From NCBI RefSeq assembly GCF_014647595.1, contig NZ_BMPM01000011.1, forward strand, positions 1 to 64,000: a stretch of 64,000 nt of DNA, read 5' to 3'. This document shows, piece by piece, positions 34,074-42,405 of this stretch. The stretch comes from Paenarthrobacter histidinolovorans. GTDB lineage: Bacteria > Actinomycetota > Actinomycetes > Actinomycetales > Micrococcaceae. The first letter of the stretch is position 1. Each line of letters opens with the position of its first letter. The translations under genes were made by a program, and so were the position numbers. Below the pieces are notes generated by a model. The model was not told the origin of the DNA. It saw only the letters and a program-made list of their open reading frames with translations, and did not search any database.

Positions 34074-35309
34074 ATGAAGTACCACCGAACCCGCTTTGCC
34101 AAGTCCGCCACTCTGGCATCGCTTGCGCTGGCGCTGACACTCACAGCCTGCATTCCTGCAACCCCGCCGGGTATTTCCAGCGCCCGGGGATTATCAGAAG
34201 GCTCTATGCGCGCCACCCAGCCTCTCGCCGTGGTTGTTGATCAGATACTGCCGTCGCCTGAATCCGGCGCAACCAATGGGCTGGAAGAGCCGGTCCTGCT
34301 CGAAGTCCCATCATCGGGCATTGTCCCCGCGGCTACCGCTGCACCCGCCCAGGAACAGTCAGGTACTGTGCCAGCCGTGGCGCCTGCTCCTGTTGCTGTT
34401 GCCCCACCAATCGCTACTGTCACACAGGCGACCGCTCCGCCAGCCGCACCACCAGCGACCGCCCCCGCCGCCCCAGCCGGCCCCGCCGCACCCGCCGGCT
34501 CTGCCGCGGGCGAGTGCGTCCCGGCGAACATCGACATCCGGCGGAACGACACGGTCCGCGCGATTAAGCCCATCCCGGCCAATGAACAGCAGTACTACAC
34601 GGTCCTTGGTTGCACCGAAGGCTGGCTCGCGTACTCCATTTCAGATGAGGGGATCAGGGCTGCCGGGCTGGACGGGGGCAACGTTTATTTCAGCCTGGCC
34701 CGACTCCAAAATGACGGCCGATACCTGACCGACTTCACACAGTTAGCGACCAGCGTCCATACCTGGGAATTCCTTGCCTTTTACGTACGGGACGGAAGAT
34801 ACGCCACTGTGCAGGATGCCATGGACGATCAATTCGCCACCAATGGCATCCCTGTCCGGCTGAGGGAACAACTTGTTGGTGCAGGGCCAGCAAACGGCAC
34901 TCCCACGGCGGGCGAGTGCGTCCCGGCGAACATCGACATCCGGCGGAACGACACGGTCCGCGCGATTAAGCCCATCCCGGCCAATGAACAGCAGTACTAC
35001 ACGGTCCTTGGTTGCACCGAAGGCTGGCTCGCGTACTCCATTTCAGATGAGGGGATCAGGGCTGCCGGGCTGGACGGGGGCAACGTTTATTTCAGCCTGG
35101 CCCGACTCCAAAATGACGGCCGATACCTGACCGACTTCACACAGTTGTGGACCAGCGTCCATACCTGGGAATTCCTTGCCTTTTACGTACGGGACGGAAG
35201 ATACGCCACTGTGCAGGATGCCATGGACGATCAATTCGCCACCAATGGCATCCCCGTCCGGCTGAGGGAACAACTTGTTGGTGCAGGGCCAGCAAACGGC
35301 ACTCCGTAA
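34074..35309 (+). CDS. lipoprotein with a tandemly duplicated 134-residue domain
   Basis: A 411-residue exported lipoprotein of unrecognised family. The signal peptide ends LTLTAC with Cys26 as the lipid-modified residue. A Pro/Ala-rich linker fills about residues 90-144. Two copies of a 134-residue domain follow (145-278 and 279-411), each starting AGECVPANIDIRRN and carrying LGCTEGWLAYSISDEGI. They differ at one residue (LATS versus LWTS), so the duplication is recent. Two cysteines per domain probably pair. The ATG follows GGGGGAAGGA; the open frame extends to a TTG at 34047. It lies inside a segment flanked by 125-bp direct repeats. Confidence 0.85.
   Translation: MKYHRTRFAKSATLASLALALTLTACIPATPPGISSARGLSEGSMRATQPLAVVVDQILPSPESGATNGLEEPVLLEVPSSGIVPAATAAPAQEQSGTVPAVAPAPVAVAPPIATVTQATAPPAAPPATAPAAPAGPAAPAGSAAGECVPANIDIRRNDTVRAIKPIPANEQQYYTVLGCTEGWLAYSISDEGIRAAGLDGGNVYFSLARLQNDGRYLTDFTQLATSVHTWEFLAFYVRDGRYATVQDAMDDQFATNGIPVRLREQLVGAGPANGTPTAGECVPANIDIRRNDTVRAIKPIPANEQQYYTVLGCTEGWLAYSISDEGIRAAGLDGGNVYFSLARLQNDGRYLTDFTQLWTSVHTWEFLAFYVRDGRYATVQDAMDDQFATNGIPVRLREQLVGAGPANGTP
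34506..35305 (+). repeat. 402-bp tandem duplication inside the lipoprotein gene
   Basis: The segment starting at 34506 recurs at 34908 in frame, period 402 bp (134 codons). I find about four base differences over ~396 bp: three in the LATS/LWTS codons and one silent C/T near the end. This is about 99% identity. Confidence 0.93.
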
Positions 35310-35340
35310 CCACCTCCACTCCAAGCACAAGAAATTAGCC

Positions 35341-35553
35341 ATGGAATTTATCGACGCCCACGTAGTGGTGATCTTCGGCGTACTGCTCGTTCATCTCATC
35401 GGCGTGATAGTCATCGCCGTTTCGACAGTTGTCCTGGCAGCCGCGATGTTCGTCGTCGTCCCGGTCGTGCATACCTGCAGAAGCGTGTGGTCGGTCCGTC
35501 ACGCAGGCAAGCAAAGACCTAGCGGCGACGACTTGGCCGCACAGCGGCTCTAA
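35341..35553 (+). CDS. small membrane protein, 70 residues (uncertain)
   Basis: An ATG-started frame 31 bp after the lipoprotein stop. The product has a long hydrophobic stretch (about residues 7-46, VVVIFGVLLVHLIGVIVIAV and VVLAAAMFVVVPVV), enough for one or two spans, then a basic tail. No good Shine-Dalgarno sequence is seen. It resembles no family I know. Location downstream of the lipoprotein gene and inside the direct-repeat segment suggests they moved together. Confidence 0.5.
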   Translation: MEFIDAHVVVIFGVLLVHLIGVIVIAVSTVVLAAAMFVVVPVVHTCRSVWSVRHAGKQRPSGDDLAAQRL

Positions 35554-35605
35554 AGGCGATACCCCGCATTCTTAGGGCACACCATGGCCGCCCTTGATCC
35601 GGGAC

Positions 35606-35730
35606 GTTGCCCAACTGGGTCGCAGATCAGGTCGTTTTCAGCGCTGGGAACGACCTGATCTGCGACCCAGTTGGGTCTACAAGTGGGTGAGCGGGGAGAG
35701 CGCGAGTTCCAGGATGAACGCCGCCACTGC
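35606..35730. repeat. 125-bp direct repeat, right copy
   Basis: The partner of 33759-33883. Here the right half is the true 3' end of the intact pit gene, so this is the likely parental copy. The differences are two in the left palindrome arm, two near the palindrome centre and one in the pit coding part. Confidence 0.88.
35610..35675. repeat. 66-bp palindromic repeat, copy C
   Basis: Starts CCCAACTGGG, ends CCCAGTTGGG, and ends 1 bp before the pit stop codon. Arms of 32 bp have two mismatches near the centre (GTTTTCAG against CTGGGAAC). In this place it probably serves as the 3' hairpin of pit. Confidence 0.92.
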
Positions 35731-36693
35731 GGTGATCAGCGGCGTTGCTACCCAGAACAACAGAATCCTCCGGACGAGGCGCCGGTTCACGGTGTGGAAT
35801 CGCTGGTTGACACCGCCGCCCAGCACCGATGCTGTGAGTGTGTGGGTGGTGGAAAGCGGTAGCTGAAAGCCGATCGCGCCGATAAAGAGCATCACTGACG
35901 TCAGGGTCTGGGCCACGAACCCACGCAGCGGATCGACCCGGATCAATTTGTGCCCCAGGGTATGGGAGATCCGCCAGCCGCCCAACAGGGTTCCCGCCGT
36001 GAGCATGACGGCGGTGAGGAGCAGGATCCACAGGGGTACGTCGTCGCCACCTGACAGCCCGGCGGCGACGATTGCCAGGAGAATGACCGCTGCCGTTCGC
36101 TGCCCGTCCTGGAGACCGTGGCCGAAGGCGACAGCAGCACTCGAAACGGCTTGCGCACGCCTGAAACGCCTGTTCACCACGTTCGGCTGCGTGTATCGGG
36201 CGGCCCAGGTCACCGGCCACACCAGCAGGTAGGCCGCCCCGAAGGCTATCAACGGGGACAGCACCAGGGGGAGGACCACTTGCGTGACCACAATGCCGTC
36301 CACCCCGCCGATCGAGTTTCCTCCCACCAGGATGCTCGCGCTGCCTGCACCAATCAGGCCACCCACCAGCGAGTTCGTGGAAGACAAAGGAATGCCCCGC
36401 CACCACGCATAAACTCCCCACAATATGGACGCTGCCAAGGCTGAGGCGAGCATGGTGAGGCCGCTGGTGCCATCGGGCAAGGTGATCCAAGACTGTGTGA
36501 AGGCAAGGACGAACGTGCCGCTGAGCATGGCTCCCACGAAGTTGAAGACAGCAGCCAGGAGCACGGCAATGGACGGCGTGAGGGCGCGGGTCCGTGTGGA
36601 AAGCGCGACGGCGTTGGAGACATCCCGGAAGCCGTTGAGGAATGCGAACCCGGAGGCCAAAGCAACTACCAGGACCAGGGCGGCGATGGTCAC
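35677..36693 (-). CDS. inorganic phosphate transporter, Pit family
   Basis: A 338-residue low-affinity phosphate:cation symporter. The family's repeated signature appears as FLNGFRDVSNAVA near the N-terminus and FGHGLQDGQRTAAVI in the second half; both have the conserved GxxD pattern at the substrate site. About ten membrane spans can be followed. PLSTTHTLTASVLGGGV is the second-repeat SSTH-like loop. It ends at a 66-bp palindrome and follows the DUF47 gene with 1 bp between, so the pair forms one operon. pst upstream gives a second, high-affinity route. Confidence 0.92.
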   Translation of the reverse strand: MTIAALVLVVALASGFAFLNGFRDVSNAVALSTRTRALTPSIAVLLAAVFNFVGAMLSGTFVLAFTQSWITLPDGTSGLTMLASALAASILWGVYAWWRGIPLSSTNSLVGGLIGAGSASILVGGNSIGGVDGIVVTQVVLPLVLSPLIAFGAAYLLVWPVTWAARYTQPNVVNRRFRRAQAVSSAAVAFGHGLQDGQRTAAVILLAIVAAGLSGGDDVPLWILLLTAVMLTAGTLLGGWRISHTLGHKLIRVDPLRGFVAQTLTSVMLFIGAIGFQLPLSTTHTLTASVLGGGVNQRFHTVNRRLVRRILLFWVATPLITAVAAFILELALSPLTHL

Positions 36694-36694
36694 G

Positions 36695-37312
36695 TCATGA
36701 TTCCTTGACGATGATGCTGCCTACCTGTGTGGCGACCTTCCGCATGTCCTTGGTAACTTCCACCAATTGGTTGGCGATGTCCCGGTGCCGTGCGTACTGC
36801 GCGGACTTCATGTCCTTGAGCATCTCCGCAACCCAAATCCGGTGGGTGCGTTCTGCCCGCTTGGTGAGCCGGAGGATTTCAATCCAGTAGTCCTCAAGCT
36901 CGTCGAGGTCTTCGAGTTTCCGCATGGCGTCCACTGTCAGCTCGGCCTGGCGGCTGATGATCTCGAGCTGGTCGGCCGCACGTTTGGGAAGCCGGTCCAG
37001 TTTGTAGATCGCGACGAGGTCGCCGGCGGCATCCAGCTTCTCCATGGCCTCGTTGAGGTGTCGGGAGAGGGTGTACATGTCCTCGCGGGGGAGGGGATTC
37101 ACAAAACTGGTGCGCATGTGTGTCAGCAGCGCGAAGTGCAGGTCCAGGGACTTGGACTCGTGCTCGTGCAGTTCCTCGGCAAGGCGGTCGTGTTCGCCAA
37201 CAGGGGCGCCGAGGATTTCAGACAGGGTTCCGGTGGCGGCCACGATGACGCCGGCCATCTGTGCGAGCAGTACGAGCCCGGCAGGTTCCTGGGGGAAAAG
37301 GCGCAGCTTCAT
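36695..37312 (-). CDS. DUF47/PhoU-like accessory protein of Pit transport
   Basis: A 205-residue, all-helical protein. It has the DUF47 pattern: LAQMAGVIVAATGTLSEILG at the N-terminus, HEHESKSLDLHFALLTHM as the metal-binding HExxxD-like helix, and NPLPREDMYTLSRHLNEAMEKLD as the family hallmark. Such proteins are encoded with Pit transporters and are thought to gate or regulate them. The 1-bp gap to pit supports this. It is the only PhoU-like gene in the window. Confidence 0.9.
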   Translation of the reverse strand: MKLRLFPQEPAGLVLLAQMAGVIVAATGTLSEILGAPVGEHDRLAEELHEHESKSLDLHFALLTHMRTSFVNPLPREDMYTLSRHLNEAMEKLDAAGDLVAIYKLDRLPKRAADQLEIISRQAELTVDAMRKLEDLDELEDYWIEILRLTKRAERTHRIWVAEMLKDMKSAQYARHRDIANQLVEVTKDMRKVATQVGSIIVKES

Positions 37313-37509
37313 GTCGCTTCCGGGCTGGGGACGGGTGGGCGCGGATCGCTTGACTTGACGCGGTCCGTTTCGCTCCCAACTTTACCGGTCCGGCGGTGAG
37401 GTGCGGGATGCGCGCGGGAACGTTGCGGGAAGTTGTCCCCATCGCGAGGCGCTGCACATTCATGTAACACTTGGCAAGTCAATTAGTTAGTAAAATCAAT
37501 GGGGGAACT

Positions 37510-38238
37510 ATGCGTTTCAACAAAGTAGTGAAGATCTCCGGTCTGGCGGCCGCCGGGATGCTGGCCCTGAGTGCTTGCGGGCCCGCGGCGTCGAGCCCGA
37601 CGCCGGGAGGTTCCGAATCGTCGTCGTCCTCGTCTTCGTCCGCGTCGCCCTCGGCATCGTCGTCATCCTCCGCTTCGGCTGCATCGTCCGAAGGCACTTC
37701 CTCAGGCTCCTACAAGGTGGCCTCCTGGGCGCTTCCCATCTCGGATGCCGGCGACAAGCTGGGCAGCATGAAGGGTGACAGCTTCTCCGTTGACATCTTC
37801 CAGGTGGCCACGGACGTAGCTTCGAAGGACAGCATGTTCGTGGACAAGGAAACAAAGGAGAACCTGCTGAAGAAGGGTGCTCCGATCGTTTACGTGAACT
37901 ACGTTGTCACCAACACCTCATCGGCGGACATCCCCCTGAGCCACTCGCTGGTGACGCCCAATGCCAAGTACACGGACTGGAAGTACCTTGGCGGCATGCC
38001 GTCCGATTCCAGCAGTGACGGTTTCAAGAAGCATGGCCTCACCAGCTCCGGCATCAAGCTGAAGGAAAAGGACCCGTTCGTGCTGAAGCCGGGTGAGTCG
38101 TTCAACATCGCTGAGAACTTCGCCTACACCGCCGGCAAGGAAACAGAGATCAAGGCGACCATGACGCCGCAGGACGCGGCCGGCGACCTTGATCACGACA
38201 AGAAGGAAGAGGCGGAAACCACGGTCACTTTGAAGTAG
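37510..38238 (+). CDS. putative lipoprotein with serine-rich linker
   Basis: A 242-residue exported protein. The signal peptide ends LALSACG, with lipidation at Cys22 or so. A low-complexity Ser/Ala linker (about residues 30-65) follows. The external domain has FSVDIFQVATDV and VYVNYVVTNTSSADIPLS, a beta-sandwich-like pattern seen in DUF4352-type secreted domains; this assignment is uncertain. GGGGGAAC precedes the ATG. It is monocistronic, with a hairpin directly after the stop. Confidence 0.8.
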   Translation: MRFNKVVKISGLAAAGMLALSACGPAASSPTPGGSESSSSSSSSASPSASSSSSASAASSEGTSSGSYKVASWALPISDAGDKLGSMKGDSFSVDIFQVATDVASKDSMFVDKETKENLLKKGAPIVYVNYVVTNTSSADIPLSHSLVTPNAKYTDWKYLGGMPSDSSSDGFKKHGLTSSGIKLKEKDPFVLKPGESFNIAENFAYTAGKETEIKATMTPQDAAGDLDHDKKEEAETTVTLK

Positions 38239-38248
38239 TTCCTGCCGC

Positions 38249-38286
38249 GTTTGCCCGGGCCCGTTTCAGAACGGGTCCGGGCAAAC
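38249..38286 (+). terminator. terminator of the lipoprotein gene
   Basis: GTTTGCCCGGGCCCGT / ACGGGTCCGGGCAAAC forms a 16-position stem with one mismatch and a short loop, 10 bases after the stop. No T run follows directly. Confidence 0.85.
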
Positions 38287-38304
38287 TGCGTTCGGGCATA
38301 AAAA

Positions 38305-38390
38305 TGGTGCCGAACCGGATACGCCTCTCGGCGGTAGGCCGCTCGAAGCGGCTATAAGTTGAAGCCCGGGGGTTTCGCGGTTCGACACCA
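38305..38390. ncRNA. 86-nt structured element with closed terminal stem
   Basis: TGGTGCCGAACC (38305-38316) pairs with GGTTCGACACCA (38379-38390), 12 positions with one wobble. Inside, GCCGCT-CGA-AGCGGC is a perfect hairpin, and GCC..GGC pairings offer another. GTTTTAGTTTT follows on the plus strand and TTTTTATG on the minus strand, so it could be a small RNA or a bidirectional terminator between two converging genes. Strand is not determined. It is not a tRNA: the anticodon arm does not fold properly. Confidence 0.4.
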
Positions 38391-38472
38391 GTTTTAGTTT
38401 TCCCCGTCTGGCTGGCTAAGTCAACATTGACAGTCCGGGCCGGGCGTGGGTACGTTTCGCCCTTCCGGTGCG

Positions 38473-39132
38473 TTAGTCCAGCTCTCCCAGCCGCCACGCG
38501 TTGGCCGCGTGTTCGAGGTCTTCCGCGGTTTTCACTAACTGGTGGGAGTTGCGGGTGAGCTTGCTCGCGTGGCCCTCATTGGTGTGTTCGGCGCCGTCGG
38601 CGAGGGTCGCCTGACCGAGCGCCACCACGCGGCAGAAAGCGGCGGAGCGTTCCAGCGCGACGTCGAACTCGCCGTCGAAAGCGCCTGACAGTATCGCGTC
38701 CGCCATGGTCTTCATTTCCTCGGCTCCCGGCGGCTCAGCTACCCCGGCCACCACGTTCGAAACCTGGGCGGTATCGCGCCCGGCCCGGAAGTACACGGAG
38801 ATGCGTTCCGGGTTCTGGATGGTGGCGGCGCGGAGGGCATACAGCCGCCAGAGGGCTCCGGGCAGGCTGCGGGCAGGGCTTTCGGCCCACATCTCCGCGA
38901 TGGCTTCGAGGCCTTGCTCGTCGGCCAGCTTCACCAGACGCCGGGTGACTTTGGGGTCATCGCTGTCGCGGCCGCGCTTCACCAGAGCCTGGGCCGCGAG
39001 GTGCGCTGCTTCGGAAACGCGTGCCGGGTCGGCTCCACCGGCGAACGGTTCGAAATCGATGGGAGCGAAGGGCTTTGGCTTGTGGTGCCTGTTTGCTCCG
39101 CCGTACGCACGTGATCCTGGCTGTTCGCTCAT
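38473..39132 (-). CDS. hypothetical protein, 219 residues
   Basis: A soluble protein without signal or membrane span. The N-terminus (SEQPGSRAYGGANRHHKPKPFAPIDFEPF) is polar; the rest is helical, with AEMWAESPARSLPGALWRLYALRAATIQN and RISVYFRAGRD. Relatives in Arthrobacter-like genomes are, as I recall, annotated inconsistently, and I know no function. The ATG at 39132 is 12 bp after AGGAG; the frame is open to 39219 but poorly supported there. It is on the opposite strand to the tRNA-Lys gene. Confidence 0.75.
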   Translation of the reverse strand: MSEQPGSRAYGGANRHHKPKPFAPIDFEPFAGGADPARVSEAAHLAAQALVKRGRDSDDPKVTRRLVKLADEQGLEAIAEMWAESPARSLPGALWRLYALRAATIQNPERISVYFRAGRDTAQVSNVVAGVAEPPGAEEMKTMADAILSGAFDGEFDVALERSAAFCRVVALGQATLADGAEHTNEGHASKLTRNSHQLVKTAEDLEHAANAWRLGELD

Positions 39133-39370
39133 GAGTTCACCGTACTCCTGTGCTCTGGTGGGGTCGAGTAACGGTTCCACGGTTGCTGTTGTCTCCGGGG
39201 GCGGGCCTTCACCACCCACTTTGCCGCCGCCCTGCAGCCGACACGCCGTAGTCGCCGCGCGCCGTCGTCGGCTTCCTGCTCAAAGAAGGTGACGACGGCG
39301 CACCGCGCCTTCGGTTCCATACCTGCCTTGACCTTGGGGTACAGTATTTATGGCTGTTTCAACAGCTGGA

Positions 39371-39443
39371 GGGCCTTTAGCTCAGTTGGTAGAGCATCGG
39401 ACTTTTAATCCGTGGGTCGTGGGTTCGATCCCCACAGGGCCCA
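39371..39443 (+). tRNA. tRNA-Lys (anticodon UUU)
   Basis: A complete 73-nt tRNA. The acceptor stem GGGCCTT pairs with AGGGCCC (one G-T pair). D-loop AGCTCAGTTGGTAGAGC, anticodon TTT at 39404-39406 flanked by CT and AA, and T-loop GGTTCGATCC follow. The terminal CCA is not encoded. A strong terminator follows. Confidence 0.98.
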
Positions 39444-39451
39444 CCCTCCTA

Positions 39452-39484
39452 AACAGGCCGGAGACGCTGAGTCTCCGGCCTGTT
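39452..39484 (+). terminator. tRNA-Lys terminator
   Basis: AACAGGCCGGAGAC / GTCTCCGGCCTGTT forms a perfect 14-bp stem with a 5-nt loop, followed by TTTTG. It may also serve the convergent methyltransferase gene. Confidence 0.96.
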
Positions 39485-39534
39485 TTTTGTTCCCACAGCA
39501 CACTGGTGTGCAGGTAGCAAGGGTGTGCTGAGGG

Positions 39535-40137
39535 TCAGGGTTTCGCCTGCCGCGCAACGATGGCGGCGTGCGGACGGACTCCGGGGTCTGCGCGGAAGTG
39601 TGTGCTGACCACGATCAAACCGGCGTTCTGCAGCCGCACTGACATCTCCTCCAAGGGCCAGAAATAGGCGGGTGCCACGGCGTGCGGGAATTCCTCCACG
39701 GCGTCGCCTTCGAAGAATCCGAGCAGGATGCCGCCGCCAGGCATGAGGCAGCGGGCGAATTCGCCCAGCACCTCATCGATGTCCCCTGGGGGCGTGTGAA
39801 TCACGGAGTACCAGGCGAGGATCCCCGCGAGTGACTGGTCCGGCGTCGGCAACTGCTCGAGGGAACCCTGTGTGAAGCGGACGTCGGGGTAGCGCTTCCG
39901 GCCGGTTGCGATGAACTCCGGCACCAGGTCGACGCCCTCGGCATCCAGGCCAAGCGAGTGCAGGAAGTGCGTCCACTGCCCTGGCCCGCAGCCGGCGTCG
40001 ATGATTTTCCCGTCCAGGCTGCCGGCCCAGTCCTGAACAAGCGCGCGATCGTCGGTGTGGGTGCTGCTGATGGACCCGAACAACGAGGTGTACTCCGCCG
40101 CGCGGGAGGAATAGGCGGCGCTGATCCCGGATGACAT
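39535..40137 (-). CDS. class I SAM-dependent methyltransferase
   Basis: A 200-residue cytoplasmic methyltransferase. Motif I is IIDAGCGPGQW near residues 45-55, the acidic end of strand 2 is GVDLVPEF, and a post-motif II stretch ILAWYSVIHTPP follows, with LMPGGGILLGFFEG as motif III. This is the Methyltransf_11-like layout of small-molecule methyltransferases. Substrate unknown. It converges on the tRNA-Lys terminator and is divergent from the arabinofuranosidase gene. Confidence 0.87.
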   Translation of the reverse strand: MSSGISAAYSSRAAEYTSLFGSISSTHTDDRALVQDWAGSLDGKIIDAGCGPGQWTHFLHSLGLDAEGVDLVPEFIATGRKRYPDVRFTQGSLEQLPTPDQSLAGILAWYSVIHTPPGDIDEVLGEFARCLMPGGGILLGFFEGDAVEEFPHAVAPAYFWPLEEMSVRLQNAGLIVVSTHFRADPGVRPHAAIVARQAKP

Positions 40138-40273
40138 GGGATCCAGCCTATGCCGCTGCCAAACCCCAATTGGGCGCGAATCTCCCGCACGACGGCGGAC
40201 AAAGCGAAGAAGCGCCGGGGTGAAAGCAAAGAAATCCCTTGACTCGTCACCGATACACCGACAGCATTAGTTC

Positions 40274-40285
40274 TATAACGTTGTA
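40274..40285. promoter_or_regulatory. LacI-type operator before the arabinofuranosidase gene
   Basis: TATAAC-GTTGTA is a 12-bp dyad with a central CG (5 of 6 pairs), the usual form of a LacI/GalR-family site. It lies 49 bp before the start of the GH51 gene. A LacI-family regulator is encoded 2.1 kb downstream. Confidence 0.6.
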
Positions 40286-40333
40286 AATTGACTCGTAAGC
40301 CCCGGAACAACCCAGCAGACAAGGACCCACGCT

Positions 40334-41857
40334 TTGGGAGACCAGAACAACACCGCCAAAATCACCATCGACCCCGCATTCGTCATCGGACCGGTACGGA
40401 GAAAAACCTTCGGAGCTTTCGTGGAGCACCTGGGACGCTGCGTCTACACGGGCATCTTCGAGCCGGAGCACCCCAACGCCGATGAGGACGGCTTCCGCAC
40501 CGACGTCCTGGAACTCACCAAGGAGCTCGGGGTCTCCACAATCCGCTACCCCGGCGGCAACTTCGTCTCCGGCTACCGCTGGGAGGACGGGGTGGGTCCC
40601 AAGGAAAACCGCCCAACACGCCTGGACCTCGCCTGGCACTCCAGCGACCCCAACCTGGTGGGCGTGGACGAATTCGCCAAGTGGTCGGAGAAGGCCGGGG
40701 TTGAGCCCATGATGGCCGTGAACCTGGGGACCAGAGGCACACAGGAAGCGCTGGACCTGCTGGAGTATTCAAACATCAAGGGCGGTACGGCCCTGTCCGA
40801 ACAGCGCAAGGCCAATGGCGCCGTCGAGCCCCACAACATCACCATGTGGTGCCTCGGCAACGAGATGGACGGTTTCTGGCAGATCGGCCACAAAACGGCC
40901 GCCGAGTACGCCCGGGTTGCGGCTGAAACCGCCAGGGCCATGCGCATGGTGAACCCGGACCTGGAGCTGGTGGCGTGTGGAAGTTCCGGCCCGGACCTCC
41001 CCACATTCGGCGAATGGGAGCGCGTGGTCCTCAACGAGACCTACGAACTCGTGGACCTGATCTCAGCCCACCAGTACTTCGAGGATTTCGGTGACCTGCA
41101 GGAACACCTGTCCGCCGGACACAGGATGGAAGCGTTCATCAAGGACATCGTCTCCCACATCGACCACGTGAAGTCGGCCACCAAGTCCGGAAAGCAGGTC
41201 AACATCTCCTTTGATGAGTGGAATGTCTGGCACATGTCCCGGGACGAATCCAAGACTCCCACCGGCGATGACTGGCCCGTGGCGCCGGTACTGCTGGAGG
41301 ACCGCTACACGGTGGCGGACGCCGTGGTGGTGGGCGACCTCCTGATAACGCTGCTGCGCAACACCGACCGTGTCCATTCAGCCAGCCTTGCGCAGTTGGT
41401 CAACGTGATCGCACCCATCATGACCGAGCCTGGTGGCCGTGCCTGGAAGCAGACAACGTTCCACCCGTTCGCACTCACGGCGCAGCATGCCTCTGGCCAT
41501 GTGCTGAACCTCGCTGTCGAGTCGCCGCAGCTGGACAGCGATAAGACGCCCGGCTTCAGCGCCCTGTCGGCGGTGGCAACCCACGACGCCGATGCCAAGG
41601 AGGCCGTCGTCTTCGCCGTGAACCGCTCGGCGACTGACGCGCTGACCCTGGACGCCGCCGTCGGGAGCCTTAATGCGCACAAAGTAATCGAGGCCATCAC
41701 GTACACGAACAAGGACCCGTACTGGCAGGCGACAGCAGACGATTCGACGTCGGTCCTGCCGTCCGAGAACGTCAGTGCAAAGCTCGACGGCGGCCGTCTC
41801 ACCGCCGGCCTTCCAGCGGTGAGCTGGACCATGATCAGGTTGTCCCTGGAGTCTTAG
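40334..41857 (+). CDS. abfA: alpha-L-arabinofuranosidase, GH51
   Basis: A 507-residue intracellular glycoside hydrolase that releases terminal alpha-L-arabinofuranose from arabinan or arabinoxylan fragments. The GH51 barrel has the N-terminal signature FGAFVEHLGRCVYTGIFEP and IRYPGGNFVSGY. The acid/base is Glu177 in CLGNEMDG and the nucleophile Glu295 in FDEWNVW. A C-terminal beta domain follows from about residue 390. No signal peptide is seen. The TTG start is 9 bp after AAGG. A LacI-type operator lies upstream and a LacI regulator gene nearby, suggesting control by arabinose-type sugars. Confidence 0.94.
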   Translation: MGDQNNTAKITIDPAFVIGPVRRKTFGAFVEHLGRCVYTGIFEPEHPNADEDGFRTDVLELTKELGVSTIRYPGGNFVSGYRWEDGVGPKENRPTRLDLAWHSSDPNLVGVDEFAKWSEKAGVEPMMAVNLGTRGTQEALDLLEYSNIKGGTALSEQRKANGAVEPHNITMWCLGNEMDGFWQIGHKTAAEYARVAAETARAMRMVNPDLELVACGSSGPDLPTFGEWERVVLNETYELVDLISAHQYFEDFGDLQEHLSAGHRMEAFIKDIVSHIDHVKSATKSGKQVNISFDEWNVWHMSRDESKTPTGDDWPVAPVLLEDRYTVADAVVVGDLLITLLRNTDRVHSASLAQLVNVIAPIMTEPGGRAWKQTTFHPFALTAQHASGHVLNLAVESPQLDSDKTPGFSALSAVATHDADAKEAVVFAVNRSATDALTLDAAVGSLNAHKVIEAITYTNKDPYWQATADDSTSVLPSENVSAKLDGGRLTAGLPAVSWTMIRLSLES

Positions 41858-41887
41858 GGCAACAGGGCAGCCAGGTTGCCGGGGGAG

Positions 41888-42262
41888 CTAGGCGATCTGC
41901 TGCGTGCCGTCGTGGAACATCGGGTACGCGGAGATGGGGGTGACGGTGGCCGTGGGGGCCGGCTTTGGTGACTGCGATGCAGGTTCCGGAGCCGGCCGGT
42001 CAACGGTCACGATCTCCAAGGATTCCATGTCCAGCAGCCGCCGGGTCCCGGTGTGGTCGTTGAGCCAGAAGAGGTCTGTGCCTGCCACGGTTTTGACCAC
42101 GGTGCCATGGTGGTACAACCGACCGTTGTGCCACGCTTCGATGTAGTCCCCCTGGCTCAGGGCATGCGGCTCTTCCTGACTGCCCGGCATGGCGCCGAAC
42201 GCCTCTGCCAGCGTGGCTTGTGTCTTCAGGGCCTGGAACAGGTCCCTGTTTGCGATGCTCAT
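41888..42262 (-). CDS. hypothetical protein with a small beta-barrel-like core
   Basis: A 124-residue protein without signal peptide. The middle (about 37-92) reads GDYIEAWHNGRLYHHGTVV, LFWLNDHTGTRRLLDMESLEIVTV, a strand-rich pattern suggestive of an SH3-like barrel. A Pro-rich tail follows. The gene at 63744-63974 encodes a protein with a similar order of motifs. No family is recognised. It converges with the arabinofuranosidase gene and lies back-to-back with the LacI gene. Confidence 0.72.
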   Translation of the reverse strand: MSIANRDLFQALKTQATLAEAFGAMPGSQEEPHALSQGDYIEAWHNGRLYHHGTVVKTVAGTDLFWLNDHTGTRRLLDMESLEIVTVDRPAPEPASQSPKPAPTATVTPISAYPMFHDGTQQIA

Positions 42263-42405
42263 TGTTGCCTCCTCAGCCGGCTCCGCGATGTGTTGGTTCC
42301 AGCCTTCCGCATCTATGTTGCGGGCGCGTTGCAGGGGTATGAGCGATGTGTGACGGCTACTTTGTCTGCAACGATGTATTTCACCAGCAACGAAGGAGTG
42401 CCTGC

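Noticed and set aside
37471..37496. Promoter TTGGCA / TAAAAT before the lipoprotein gene
   Set aside because: The spacer is 14 bp, too short for a sigma-A promoter; no better -35 is present.
38305..38390. Possible tRNA because of GGTTCGA and a terminal stem
   Set aside because: The T-arm-like motif is part of the terminal stem itself, the stem is 12 bp rather than 7, and no anticodon arm forms.
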